From: JADJWR01 sp963847675
GTDB taxonomy: Bacteria; Pseudomonadota; Gammaproteobacteria; Burkholderiales; Burkholderiaceae_F
Direction of reading: 5' to 3'
Assembly: GCA_963847675.1 (NCBI GenBank)
Contig: CAWKAP010000010.1
Location: 90,028-154,027 of the forward strand
DNA: 64,000 bases
Position numbers and translations under genes: made by a program. Below, piece by piece: positions 28,801 to 37,319 of this stretch; positions within the stretch are counted from its first letter, which is position 1, and every line of letters begins with the position of its first letter. The notes under the pieces are model-generated. The model searched no databases. It saw nothing but the letters and a program-made list of their open reading frames with translations, and was not told the DNA's origin.

Positions 28801-29604
28801 ATGAATGCTCCCCAGGTCCCGGCCCAACTCGAACCCTTCCTGCTCGAAGAGCGGACGCCGGAGGGCGTCGTCACGCTGACGCTGAACCGTCCGGCGCAGT
28901 TCAACTCGTTGTCCGAGGAAATGCTGGCCGCGCTGCAGCAGGCCTTCGACCGGATCGGCGCCGACCGCGGCGCACGCGTGGTGGTGATTGCCGCGGCCGG
29001 CAAGGCGTTCTGTGCCGGCCACGACCTGAAACAGATGAAGTCGAACGCCCGGCTCGACTACTACGAGAAGCTTTTTGCCGACTGCGCCAGACTGATGATG
29101 ACGATCCAGCGCGTGCCTCAGCCGGTCATTGCCCGGGTTCACGGCGTCGCGACGGCGGCGGGCTGCCAGCTGGTCGCGACGTGTGACCTTGCGGTGGCCG
29201 CGGATGCCGCACGCTTCGGCGTCAACGGGATCGACGTCGGACTGTTCTGCTCGTCGCCGAGCGTGGCGCTGTCGCGCAACGTCGGACGCAAGCAGGCGTT
29301 CGAGATGCTGGTCACGGGCGAATTCATCGACGCTGCCGCGGCCAGGGCGCGCGGCCTGGTCAACCGGGTCGTGCCGGCCGATCAGCTCGATGCGGAAGTG
29401 AAGCGGCTGGCCGGCGCCATCATCGCCAAGCCCTCCGTTGCGATAGGCATGGGGAAGGAACTCTTCTACCGGCAACTGGAAATGGGCGTGGAGGCTGCCT
29501 ATCAACTGGCAGGCCAGACGATGGCCTGCAACATGATCGATGACGTCGCGCAGGAAGGCGTGGCGGCGTTCATGGAGAAGAGAAAGCCGCATTGGTCCGC
29601 CTGA
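28801..29604 (+). CDS. Enoyl-CoA hydratase/isomerase family protein
   Basis: A 267-residue crotonase-fold enzyme. The first oxyanion-hole segment is AGKAFCAGHDLKQMK and the second is VHGVATAAGCQLVATCDLAVA. At the usual catalytic-glutamate positions the sequence reads NGIDVGLFCSSPSVALSRNVG, so the canonical hydratase glutamates are replaced in part, as in several decarboxylase or thiol-acting relatives. The ATG at 28801 has a strong AAGGAGGACGCC site. It is third in the deacetylase/ligase/hydratase operon. If the pathway is methylmercaptopropionate use, it would take the DmdD place; that is unproven. Confidence 0.9.
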   Translation: MNAPQVPAQLEPFLLEERTPEGVVTLTLNRPAQFNSLSEEMLAALQQAFDRIGADRGARVVVIAAAGKAFCAGHDLKQMKSNARLDYYEKLFADCARLMMTIQRVPQPVIARVHGVATAAGCQLVATCDLAVAADAARFGVNGIDVGLFCSSPSVALSRNVGRKQAFEMLVTGEFIDAAAARARGLVNRVVPADQLDAEVKRLAGAIIAKPSVAIGMGKELFYRQLEMGVEAAYQLAGQTMACNMIDDVAQEGVAAFMEKRKPHWSA

Positions 29605-29637
29605 CGGTCGCCACTGAGGCCAGTCGGATCGCCGCGC

Positions 29638-30198
29638 CTAGAGCCGGATCGCTGCACTGCAGGCAAGCAGGACAAGCCAGGTCACGACGAACAGCGGTCC
29701 GGCCCAGACGCAGATCTTCGACACCTCCTTGGGCAGGTTCGGCGCGCGGCCGATGAGTGCGGCCAGTTCCGCTTCGACCGCCCGGCGCTGGATGACCAGC
29801 AGCGCCAGCGTCTGTGCTGTGCGATTGAGGCTGCCGTGCAGAGCCAGCGCGCAGAGGATGCCGACCAGCGCCAGGCCGCCCATCAGCCAGTGATTGAGCG
29901 GGATGACCCCGAGACTGCCGACCACGAACACCATCAGGAAGGCATGGATGAAGATCGCCTGCGAGGCGATCAGCCAGTTCATGTGCTGGCCGAGCGCCAG
30001 TTGTTCGGCCGTGGCCGCCTGATGCAGCCGGTCGAGTTCCCGTTCGGCCGCGGCCTGCTTGTGCGCCAGCTTGTCATCGGCGCTCAGTGGCGGCGCGGGC
30101 ACCGGGCGTTCGGCATCTATGCGCAGCGTGGCGCGGTTGCTGTCCGCGTCGGTTGCCGCCGAGACGACGCGCAGTTCCGGGTTTCGTGGCGTACTCAT
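29638..30198 (-). CDS. Hypothetical membrane protein
   Basis: A 186-residue protein that I cannot name. The first ~70 residues are soluble and partly helical (DDKLAHKQAAAERELDRLHQ), perhaps a short coiled coil. Three hydrophobic segments follow (~79-97, ~103-122 and ~163-183). Between the second and third lies a charged stretch (IQRRAVEAELAALIGRAPNL). It is likely an inner-membrane protein. It is convergent with the enoyl-CoA hydratase and about 100 bases downstream of the DDAH-like gene on the same strand. Confidence 0.6.
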   Translation of the reverse strand: MSTPRNPELRVVSAATDADSNRATLRIDAERPVPAPPLSADDKLAHKQAAAERELDRLHQAATAEQLALGQHMNWLIASQAIFIHAFLMVFVVGSLGVIPLNHWLMGGLALVGILCALALHGSLNRTAQTLALLVIQRRAVEAELAALIGRAPNLPKEVSKICVWAGPLFVVTWLVLLACSAAIRL

Positions 30199-30300
30199 CG
30201 CAGGGCAGTCTGCGTAAGTTGCCGCTAACGAGAAATCCGCCGATCGTCCTAGGGCGCGCAGCCGGATGGCGGTCTCTCGCCGCGCAGCCCGCGGCCGGTG

Positions 30301-31224
30301 TCAGTTCCGCTCTGGTGACGTGGCGGCTTCGACGCCAGGCAGCGCATGCGGGCGCGTCCGCAGGTCGAGCCGCAGGGTCAGGCAGTAGGCGCCGCCGCCG
30401 GAACGGTTGAAGGGCTCGAGCGGCACCACATGGGAGCGGTAGCCGCGCTCGGAAAGAACCGCACGCAGGCTGGCGGAGGCATGGCACATCACGACCTCCC
30501 GACCGAGGCAGACGGCATTGACCGCCAGGTGATGGGCGTCTTCGTTGCTGGCCTCGATGAGCCGGTCGGAGCCGATTCGCTCACGCAGCCGCGCGCACGA
30601 ATCCGCCGAGAAGGCCGGCGGATAGAAGAGCACTTCGCCGCCCGACAAGAGGCACAAACAGGTGTCGAGGTGGTAGAAGCGCGGGTCGACCAGGCGCAGC
30701 GGCTCGGCCGCGACCGAGTAGATCGCGCTGATCACGCGATGCATGCCACCGCTCGTGCGCTGGCCGTGGCCGACCCACAGCAGTTCCCGGCTTGCGTCCC
30801 ACTGCGCGTCACCGGCACCCTCGAACAGCATTCCCGCTGGCGGCTCGACGATGTCGTCGAGCACGCCGCGCGCACGCAGCGCTTCGAAAAAGGCGCGGTC
30901 GTGCGCCTCCTCGCCGCGGCGCTCGGCGCACGCGAAGCGGGCGAGCAGGACCTTGCGATCGAGCACCATCGCCGCGTTGGCGGTGAAGACCATGTCCGGC
31001 AGGCCGGCTGCCGGCGCCTGCACTTCGATCGCGGCGCCGAGCTGCTCGTAGGTCGACTTCAGCTGCTGCCAGCCATGGCGCGCCTCATCGGCAAGCTGGC
31101 GGGCCGACGGATGCCAGCGTTCCGGTTCCATCCACGGATTGATCCGGTAGCTGACCTCGAAGAAGTCCGGCGCGCTCATCACCAGATGCGCCCGGTCGGA
31201 TCCGCCCATCAACTGGGCTGGCAT
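30301..31224 (-). CDS. Dimethylarginine dimethylaminohydrolase-like guanidino hydrolase
   Basis: A ~307-residue member of the pentein superfamily close to DDAH/arginine-deiminase-related proteins, which hydrolyse modified arginines or arginine. Seen are FFEVSYRINPWME, LPDMVFTANAAMVL (the substrate-binding D-x-x-x-T-x-N), LFEGAGDAQWD, the histidine of NEDAHHLAVNAVCLG, and the likely catalytic cysteine of GGGAYCLTLRLD near the end. Several starts are possible; I chose the ATG at 31224, which directly precedes conserved sequence, because the frame upstream runs into the promoter of the divergent MFS gene. Exact substrate unknown. Confidence 0.82.
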   Translation of the reverse strand: MPAQLMGGSDRAHLVMSAPDFFEVSYRINPWMEPERWHPSARQLADEARHGWQQLKSTYEQLGAAIEVQAPAAGLPDMVFTANAAMVLDRKVLLARFACAERRGEEAHDRAFFEALRARGVLDDIVEPPAGMLFEGAGDAQWDASRELLWVGHGQRTSGGMHRVISAIYSVAAEPLRLVDPRFYHLDTCLCLLSGGEVLFYPPAFSADSCARLRERIGSDRLIEASNEDAHHLAVNAVCLGREVVMCHASASLRAVLSERGYRSHVVPLEPFNRSGGGAYCLTLRLDLRTRPHALPGVEAATSPERN

Positions 31225-31366
31225 TGCTGCGGTCGTCACCGTGATCGTCCCGCGGAACGCACGGTCCGCGTCAGTCGATGTTGCTCGATACGATGCGGCA
31301 CAAGGTAGCATCAGTCGCCCACTTGGCGCGACGGCATAGCGTGGCGCCCGCCTGCCCAACTACAGG

Positions 31367-32680
31367 ATGCGACCCATGCCGTTGTTCGACCCGCACAGCC
31401 TCAATGAGGGCGTACCGCGGCGCGAGGTGTTTGCGTGGGCCATGTACGACTTCGCCAACTCGGGCTATACGACCGTCGTTCTGACCGCGGTCTTCAACGC
31501 CTACTTCGTCAACGTCGTTGCCGGAAATGCGCCGTGGGCGACGCTCGCCTGGACGCTGGCTCTGTCGGGCTCTTATCTGGTCGCGATGGCAGTGATGCCT
31601 GCGCTTGGTGCCTATGCCGACCTGCACGCAAAAAAGAAACCGCTGATGGGGCTGGTCACGGTCGGGTGTGTCGCCGGCACAGCGGCGCTGGCACTGGCCG
31701 GGCCGGGCGATCTTGCGCTCGCGGTCGCCGCGATCGTGTTGTCGAATGTGTGTTTCGCTGCCGGCGTGACCCTGAACAGCGCCTTCCTCCCCGAGCTGGC
31801 GCGCCCGGTAGCCCTTGGCAAGGTTTCCGGATGGGGCTGGAGTCTCGGTTACATCGGCGGCCTGCTGGCGCTCGGCCTTGGACTCGGCTACGTGCTCTGG
31901 GCGCAGGCACGCGGGTTGCCGGCGACCAACTACGTGCCCGTCACGATGTTGATCACCGCGGCCCTCTTCGCCTTGGCTGTCATTCCGACGTTCGTCCTGC
32001 TGCGCGAGCGGGCTGTGCCGCTGGGGCAGGGCTCCGTCGGCGGCGTGCTGCGCGACTCGACGCAGCGGCTGTGGCACACGCTGGCCAACATCCACGAGTT
32101 TCGCGACTTCGGCTGGCTGGCACTGTGTGGGCTGCTGTACCAGGCCGGGCTGTCGGTGGTGATCGCACTGGCCGCGATCTATGCGCAGCAGGTGATGAAG
32201 TTCGAAACCGCGCAGACGATGCTGCTGATCCTGGCGGTGAACATCACCGCCGCGATCGGCGCATTCTTCTTCGGCTACGTGCAGGACGCGATCGGCCACC
32301 GGGCCGCGCTGGCGCTCACCATTGCCGGCTGGATTCTGATGGTGCTGATCGCGGGCCTCACTTCCACGGTGCTGTGGTTCTGGGTGGCCGCCAACATCGC
32401 CGGCCTGTGCATGGGCTCGAGCCAGTCGGCCGGGCGGGCGATGGTGGGCGTGTTCGCGCCGGCACATCGCCGCGCCGAGTTCTACAGCCTGTGGAACGTC
32501 GCGCTATGGCTGTCGGCGGTCATCGGTCCGATGACCTACGGTCTCGTCACCTGGCTCACCGACAACAACCACCGCCTCGCGATACTGGCCACGGGTCTGT
32601 ACTTCGTCGCCGGACTGCTGGTCCTGGCCAGGGTCGACGTCGAACGTGGGCGCCGGGCGGCGCGCGCGAGCAACGACTGA
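31367..32680 (+). CDS. UMF1-family MFS transporter (Atg22-like)
   Basis: A 437-residue, ~12-helix transporter. The N-terminal motif REVFAWAMYDFANSGYTTVV is diagnostic of the UMF1/Atg22-like branch of the major facilitator superfamily. GWGWSLGYIGGLLAL and a late RAEFYSLWNVALWLSAVIGP are further family signs. Members have been linked to amino-acid efflux in fungi; the bacterial substrate is unknown. Start ATG at 31367 or the ATG nine bases later. It diverges from the DDAH-like gene and converges on the glcG-like gene with a gap of only 17 bases. Confidence 0.9.
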   Translation: MRPMPLFDPHSLNEGVPRREVFAWAMYDFANSGYTTVVLTAVFNAYFVNVVAGNAPWATLAWTLALSGSYLVAMAVMPALGAYADLHAKKKPLMGLVTVGCVAGTAALALAGPGDLALAVAAIVLSNVCFAAGVTLNSAFLPELARPVALGKVSGWGWSLGYIGGLLALGLGLGYVLWAQARGLPATNYVPVTMLITAALFALAVIPTFVLLRERAVPLGQGSVGGVLRDSTQRLWHTLANIHEFRDFGWLALCGLLYQAGLSVVIALAAIYAQQVMKFETAQTMLLILAVNITAAIGAFFFGYVQDAIGHRAALALTIAGWILMVLIAGLTSTVLWFWVAANIAGLCMGSSQSAGRAMVGVFAPAHRRAEFYSLWNVALWLSAVIGPMTYGLVTWLTDNNHRLAILATGLYFVAGLLVLARVDVERGRRAARASND

Positions 32681-32697
32681 CGGCGCGCGGCCGCCAG

Positions 32698-33102
32698 CTA
32701 CCGACTGAGCGCCGCGATGCCCGCCTTGGCGACCTGCGCGTCCTCGGCCGACTTCACGCCCGACACGCCTACCGCTCCGACCACCTGTCCATCGACCAGT
32801 ATCGGCACGCCGCCCTCGAGCATGCCCTGCAGCGGAGCCGACAGAAATGCGCTGCGGCCCTGGTTGACCATGTCTTCGTAGATCTTGGTTTCCCTGCGGC
32901 CCAACGCCGCGGTTCGCGCCTTTTCCGGCGCGATGTAGGCCGACGCGGGGGGCGTTCCGTCGAGTCGTGCAAACTGCAGCAGGTGACCTCCATCGTCGAC
33001 GATGGCGATGGCGACGGGCCAGTTGTTCTTCTTCGCCTCGGCGACGGCGCCGTCCATCACACGTGCGGCGTCCTCGATGCTCAGCGTGACCTTGTTCAGC
33101 AT
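32698..33102 (-). CDS. GlcG/HbpS-like heme-binding family protein
   Basis: A 134-residue DUF336 protein. The typical parts are AVAEAKKNNWPVAIAIVDDG, HLLQFARLDGTPPASA, EKARTAALGRRETK, GGVPILVDGQVVGAVGVSG and the short C-terminal DAQVAKAGIAAL. DUF336 members include the heme-binding HbpS and GlcG, a protein of unknown role in glycolate operons. The ATG at 33102 has an AAGGAGAAAG ribosome site. It is the last gene of the minus-strand run that includes prpE, 23 bases after ydcF. Confidence 0.9.
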   Translation of the reverse strand: MLNKVTLSIEDAARVMDGAVAEAKKNNWPVAIAIVDDGGHLLQFARLDGTPPASAYIAPEKARTAALGRRETKIYEDMVNQGRSAFLSAPLQGMLEGGVPILVDGQVVGAVGVSGVKSAEDAQVAKAGIAALSR

Positions 33103-33125
33103 TGCTTTCTCCTTCGCTCCGACCA

Positions 33126-33878
33126 TCATTCGTTCAGCCGGTACCACAGCCCGGCCGCCCATTCGCGCAGCGCCACGTTGCTGAGTCCGAGCGCTTCGGC
33201 GTTTGGCACGAGGTGCTGCCAGCGGAATGTCCGTTGGCCAATGTAACCGGTCGGTGCGGCGACCGGCTCCAGGCCGGCGGCCTGAAAAGCTCGCTGCGCC
33301 CGCGCCATGTGAAAGGCGTCGGTCACCAGCAGGACCCGCTCGATGCCCAGCGGCGTGAGTATCGCCGCGGTCAGGCGCGCATTCTCCGCCGTCGTGTCGC
33401 TTCGGTCCTCGACCCAGCGCGGGCGAATTCCGAATTCGCGCTCGAGCACGGCCGCCATGAGCTGCGCTTCCGCCAGCGCGCGGCGCTCCGGATTGCCGCC
33501 CGCGAGCAGCACCGGCAGCCGCGTTTGGCGGGCCAGGTGCGCGCCGTAGCGAAGCCGCCGCAGCGAGGCGGCATTGACGGTGTCGCCGCCCCATTCCGGC
33601 GACGCCTGCACGCGGCCACCGGCCAGGATGACGATCGCCTGCGCGCCGATGTGTGGCGCCGCCTGCAACGGTGGGGGCTCCAGCGTCCGCATCAAAGCCT
33701 GCGCGACATATGTCGTCGAGATTGCCAACAGCGAGAGCAGGCTCAGCACGGCCAGCGCGGTGCCGGCGGCGCGGCTGCGCAGCGCAAGCAGCGCGCCAGC
33801 GAGCGCCGCGACGACCAGGGAGGTCGGCGGCAGCGCCAGCTGCCCAAGGACGTAGCTCGTCGTCTCCGCCGCGGTCAT
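33126..33878 (-). CDS. YdcF family protein (DUF218)
   Basis: A 250-residue envelope protein. Two N-terminal helices (residues ~10-60) anchor a DUF218 domain with the markers QAIVILAGGR, NAASLRRLRYGAHLAR, LPVLLAGGNPE, DTTAENARLTAAIL and LLVTDAFHMARAQRAF. Related proteins (SanA, YdcF, ElyC) affect envelope integrity or polysaccharide carrier metabolism. The overall shape with two membrane segments is closest to the ElyC/YdcF type. It lies 13 bases downstream of prpE and likely shares its transcript. Molecular function is unproven. Confidence 0.9.
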   Translation of the reverse strand: MTAAETTSYVLGQLALPPTSLVVAALAGALLALRSRAAGTALAVLSLLSLLAISTTYVAQALMRTLEPPPLQAAPHIGAQAIVILAGGRVQASPEWGGDTVNAASLRRLRYGAHLARQTRLPVLLAGGNPERRALAEAQLMAAVLEREFGIRPRWVEDRSDTTAENARLTAAILTPLGIERVLLVTDAFHMARAQRAFQAAGLEPVAAPTGYIGQRTFRWQHLVPNAEALGLSNVALREWAAGLWYRLNE

Positions 33879-33891
33879 GCCGCGCCGCGCA

Positions 33892-35793
33892 TCATGCGGC
33901 CGGCTTGACGGCGGCGCGCACCTGTTCGAGCGCGGTCGGGTCTTCGATGGTCGTCAGGTCGCCCGGGTCACGGCCCTCGCAGAGCGCCTGGATCGAGCGG
34001 CGCAGCAGCTTGCCGGAACGGGTCTTCGGCAGCGCAGTGACGAAATGCACACGGGCGGGCCGCGCGACCGCACCGAGCTGGCTGTCGACCAGTCGCATCA
34101 CGTCGCCCTCGAGGGCCAGCCTCGCTTCACGCGTGGCGATCGAGTTCGAATCCTTGACGACGGCAAACGCCATCGCGACCTGTCCCTTGAGCTGGTCAGC
34201 AACGCCGACTACAGCGACCTCGGCGATGGCCGCGTGCGAACTGATCGACTCCTCGATCTCGCGCGTGCCGAGACGGTGGCCGGCGACGTTGATCACGTCG
34301 TCGGTCCGTCCAAGGATGAAGAAGTACCCGTCCGGATCCCGGATGCCCCAGTCGAATGTCGAGTAGACGAGTCGGTTCGGCACGCTCTGCCAGTAGGTAC
34401 TGACGAATCGATCGTCGTCGCCCCACACCGTGGTCATGCATCCGGGCGGCAGCGGACCTTCGATCGCCACCACTCCCTTTTCGTCAGCTCCGGCGATCTC
34501 GGCGCCCGTCGACTCGTTGAACAGCTTGACGTCGTAGCCGTAAACCGGCAGCCCGGGACTGCCGTACTTCGAGGCCAGGGCCTCGACACCGCGGCAGATC
34601 GCCAGGATCGGCCAGCCGGTCTCGGTCTGCCAGTAGTTGTCGACCACCGGCTTGCCCAGGCCGTCGGCAATCCAGCGCGCGGTCGGCTCGTCGAGCGGTT
34701 CGCCGGCGAGGAACAGCAGGCGCAGGCTGGACAGGTCGTACTTGCGCAGGAACGCCGGATCCTGCTTCTTCAGCACCCGGATCGCGGTCGGCGCGGAGAA
34801 CATCACGGCCACTTTGTATTTCTCGACGATGCTCCACCAGATGCCGCCGTCGGGGCGGATCGGCGTGCCCTCGAACAGGATCGTCGCCATGCCCGCGATC
34901 AGGGGCCCGTAAATGATGTAAGAGTGGCCGACCACCCAGCCGATGTCACTGGTGGCGAAATAAGTCTCGCCGGCGCTGCCGCAGTAGATGTTCTTCATCG
35001 AAGCGGCGAGCGCCACCGCATAACCGCCGGTATCGCGCTGCACGCCTTTCGGCTTGCCGGTCGTGCCCGACGTGTAGAGGATGTAGGAAGGCTCGCTCGA
35101 TTCGAGCCACTCGCACGGCACCTCGTCGTTCATGTGCTTGCCACGCAGCTCGGCGTAATCCACGTCGCGCCCGGCGGTCGTGTCCATGGCCGCCAGGCCG
35201 CGGTCGACGAGCAGCACCTTCGCCGGCGGAAACTTCGACAGGCGGATCGCTTCGTCGAGCAGGCCCTTGTAGGGCACCACCTTGCCGGCGCGCGAGCCGG
35301 CATCGGCGGAGATGATTACCTTCGGCTGCGCGTCATCGATGCGCGAGGCGAGGCTCACCGACGCGAAGCCTCCGAACACCACCGAGTGGATCGCGCCGAT
35401 CCGCACGCAGGCGAGCATTGCAAACGCCGCCTCCGGAATCATCGGCATGTAAATGAGAACCCGGTCACCGCGGCCGACGCCCAGATCGCGCAGGATTCCC
35501 GCCATGCGGTTCACCTCGCGGTAGAGCTGCCTGAACGTGTAGGTCTTCTCGGCGTCGACCTCGGTGGAGACGTAGATCAGCGCAGGCTGGTCGCCGCGCT
35601 CGGCGAGGTGCCGGTCGATGGCGTTGTGGCACAGGTTGATCCGGCCGCCGACGAACCAGCGGGCGAACGGCGGTCGGGAGTAATCGAGCGTCCGTTCGAA
35701 GGGTGCATGCCAGTCGACGAGCCGGGCCTGCTCGGACCAGAAGGCGTCACGATCGTTGATCGATCTGGCGTGGAACTCCCTGTAGGCTGCCAT
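33892..35793 (-). CDS. prpE: Propionate-CoA ligase (propionyl-CoA synthetase)
   Basis: A 633-residue AMP-forming ligase that activates propionate. It differs from acetyl-CoA synthetase in the PrpE-type start (YREFHARSINDRDAFW) and in NLCHNAIDRHLAERG. Core motifs are YTSGTTGKPKG, NYWQTETGWPI, GRTDDVINVAGHRLGTREIE and PKTRSGKLLRRS, with the adenylation lysine near 595. A ribosome site AAGGAG lies ten bases before the ATG at 35793. The start overlaps the response-regulator gene by 47 bases. No methylcitrate genes are in the window, so the downstream fate of propionyl-CoA is not visible. Confidence 0.94.
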   Translation of the reverse strand: MAAYREFHARSINDRDAFWSEQARLVDWHAPFERTLDYSRPPFARWFVGGRINLCHNAIDRHLAERGDQPALIYVSTEVDAEKTYTFRQLYREVNRMAGILRDLGVGRGDRVLIYMPMIPEAAFAMLACVRIGAIHSVVFGGFASVSLASRIDDAQPKVIISADAGSRAGKVVPYKGLLDEAIRLSKFPPAKVLLVDRGLAAMDTTAGRDVDYAELRGKHMNDEVPCEWLESSEPSYILYTSGTTGKPKGVQRDTGGYAVALAASMKNIYCGSAGETYFATSDIGWVVGHSYIIYGPLIAGMATILFEGTPIRPDGGIWWSIVEKYKVAVMFSAPTAIRVLKKQDPAFLRKYDLSSLRLLFLAGEPLDEPTARWIADGLGKPVVDNYWQTETGWPILAICRGVEALASKYGSPGLPVYGYDVKLFNESTGAEIAGADEKGVVAIEGPLPPGCMTTVWGDDDRFVSTYWQSVPNRLVYSTFDWGIRDPDGYFFILGRTDDVINVAGHRLGTREIEESISSHAAIAEVAVVGVADQLKGQVAMAFAVVKDSNSIATREARLALEGDVMRLVDSQLGAVARPARVHFVTALPKTRSGKLLRRSIQALCEGRDPGDLTTIEDPTALEQVRAAVKPAA

Positions 35794-36907
35794 GGACTAC
35801 CGTCTCCTTGTTCGACAGTGCAAGTTCTTTTTGCTGTCGCACCAGGGCCATCAACGGGCGTAGCTGGTGCACTAGCCGGGGCAGGTGGGGCACGACTTCG
35901 GCGGCGCGCCCTGAGCGGATCAGGGTCAACGCCAGATTGACGTCCATCGAGCCTTCATCGGTGCGCGACTTCTGTTCGCCGGGGCCCGCCTCTCCTGCGC
36001 CCAGTACGATACGCCGCGATCGGCTCATTTGGGCCTGATCGGCGCGTTTCTGGCTCATCTGGCGCAACGGCTCCGCGGTCAGCCTCATGTCCTCCGACAG
36101 GCATGCCACGCCGATGTAGGTCCAGACTTCGACGCCGCCGCCGGCGGCATCGACGTTTTCGAGGATCTTGCGAAGCCTTGCGGCGAACTGGAGTACGCCG
36201 GCTATGCCGTCGCTCTGCGTCGCGATGCAGAATTCGGCGCGCTCGGAGCGCGTGGCGAGATCCTCCAGCCGTATGGTCGACGCCAGCGCGCGGGCGACGA
36301 GTCGCACGCGCTGCTCGATCTCGCCCTCCCACGCTTCCGATTGCGGCATCGACAGCTCGATCTGTACGCAGAGGACCGCCACGTCGGTCAGGTTGCGGCG
36401 TGAATACGAGATGAGCTTCTCGACCTGGCGGTCGAAGAACGGCAGATGCAGCAGTTCGGTGTCCGGGTCGATCGTTCGTGACGATTCGAGCGCAGCTCGG
36501 CTTTCCGCCAGTGCCTCGCGCGTCGCCGACAGCTTGACCAGCACCTCGAGGCGGGAGTTCAGCTCGACGGCGCTGACTCCCCTGTAGATGAAGTCGGTGG
36601 CACCGAGTTCCGCGGCCTGCTCCCACTCCGCCTGCTCGTCCGTTCCCGAGATCACGATCAGCGGCAATTCGCGGATGCGCTGCACCTTGGACGCGCGGGC
36701 GCGGGAGATCAGTTCGAAGCCATCGACCTTCGGCATCGTCAGGTCGGTCATTACGAGGCGGATCGAGGAGTCGAGCAGGATCGCCTGCCAGGCTGTCTCG
36801 CCGTCGGCGGCCTCACGTACATCGAATCGATCCCGGATGTGCTGCGCAATCGTTGCGCGGACGATGCGCGAGTCGTCGGCGATGAGGATGCGCGGCTTGT
36901 CTGACAC
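35747..36907 (-). CDS. Response regulator with degenerate GGDEF-like domain
   Basis: A 386-residue signalling protein. Residues 1-125 form a receiver domain with the acid pocket D11/D12 and phospho-acceptor D55 (LVMTDLTMP); the usual lysine near the end is arginine (DFIYRG). After a helical linker (~125-150), residues ~150-290 look like a diguanylate cyclase fold beginning DPDTELLHLPFFDRQVEK, but the GGDEF signature is replaced by SERAEF, so it is probably not a cyclase. The C-terminal ~90 residues resemble nothing I know. The last 47 bases overlap the start of prpE, suggesting coupled expression. Confidence 0.82.
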   Translation of the reverse strand: MSDKPRILIADDSRIVRATIAQHIRDRFDVREAADGETAWQAILLDSSIRLVMTDLTMPKVDGFELISRARASKVQRIRELPLIVISGTDEQAEWEQAAELGATDFIYRGVSAVELNSRLEVLVKLSATREALAESRAALESSRTIDPDTELLHLPFFDRQVEKLISYSRRNLTDVAVLCVQIELSMPQSEAWEGEIEQRVRLVARALASTIRLEDLATRSERAEFCIATQSDGIAGVLQFAARLRKILENVDAAGGGVEVWTYIGVACLSEDMRLTAEPLRQMSQKRADQAQMSRSRRIVLGAGEAGPGEQKSRTDEGSMDVNLALTLIRSGRAAEVVPHLPRLVHQLRPLMALVRQQKELALSNKETVVHGSLQGVPRQIDQRS

Positions 36908-37231
36908 GGGTCCCGTCGGCGATCAGTTTGTGCGGAAGTACGCGCGCATGTCAGACGCCGGCCCGAACACCGGCCGACGCAGGCTGCGCGGCTCGCAGCG
37001 GCGAGATCGACGGGGAATGCTGCCGTATTCGGCTGCGATTTTCTTCATCTGTTCGGCTATCTTGACGGCCGGTGAGCGGGACTCGGCGGCGGTGCGCGAC
37101 GGAGGAGGGTTGCTTCGCCGACCGCATCGATGGGCTCGCTGCCGAGCCGGCGGTGCGCTTGTCCTTGGTCCGCCCATCTCCGACGTCCGTTCGCCGCCGC
37201 CCGCCTCGACCTCATTAAATACGAGTGACTT
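36908..37231. other. Intergenic region between response regulator and fbpA
   Basis: Over 300 bases without a convincing gene. An open frame runs across it toward fbpA, but the translation is Arg/Ser-rich and not protein-like. The right end leads into the Fur box and the fbpA leader. I see no strong promoter for the response regulator. Confidence 0.5.
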
Positions 37232-37250
37232 GCAAATGCGAATCATTCTT
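37232..37250. promoter_or_regulatory. Fur box upstream of fbpA
   Basis: GCAAATGCGAATCATTCTT matches the 19-bp Fur consensus at 13 positions and shows the AAATGCGAATNATT core common in betaproteobacterial Fur sites. It lies about 70 bases before the fbpA GTG and shares its core with the fbpC/fbpB site. Confidence 0.75.
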
Positions 37251-37319
37251 GTTAATTTCAGTCGCGTGTTTCGGCTGGTCTGCGGCCGACATCGACCGGC
37301 AAAAAAGCGGAGGTTTCAG

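Noticed and set aside
26164..29592. A 1142-codon open frame on the minus strand, opposite the deacetylase/ligase/hydratase genes
   Set aside because: High GC content leaves few stops in opposite frames. The translation is His/Arg/Asp-rich without motifs, and the plus strand carries three well-recognised enzymes.
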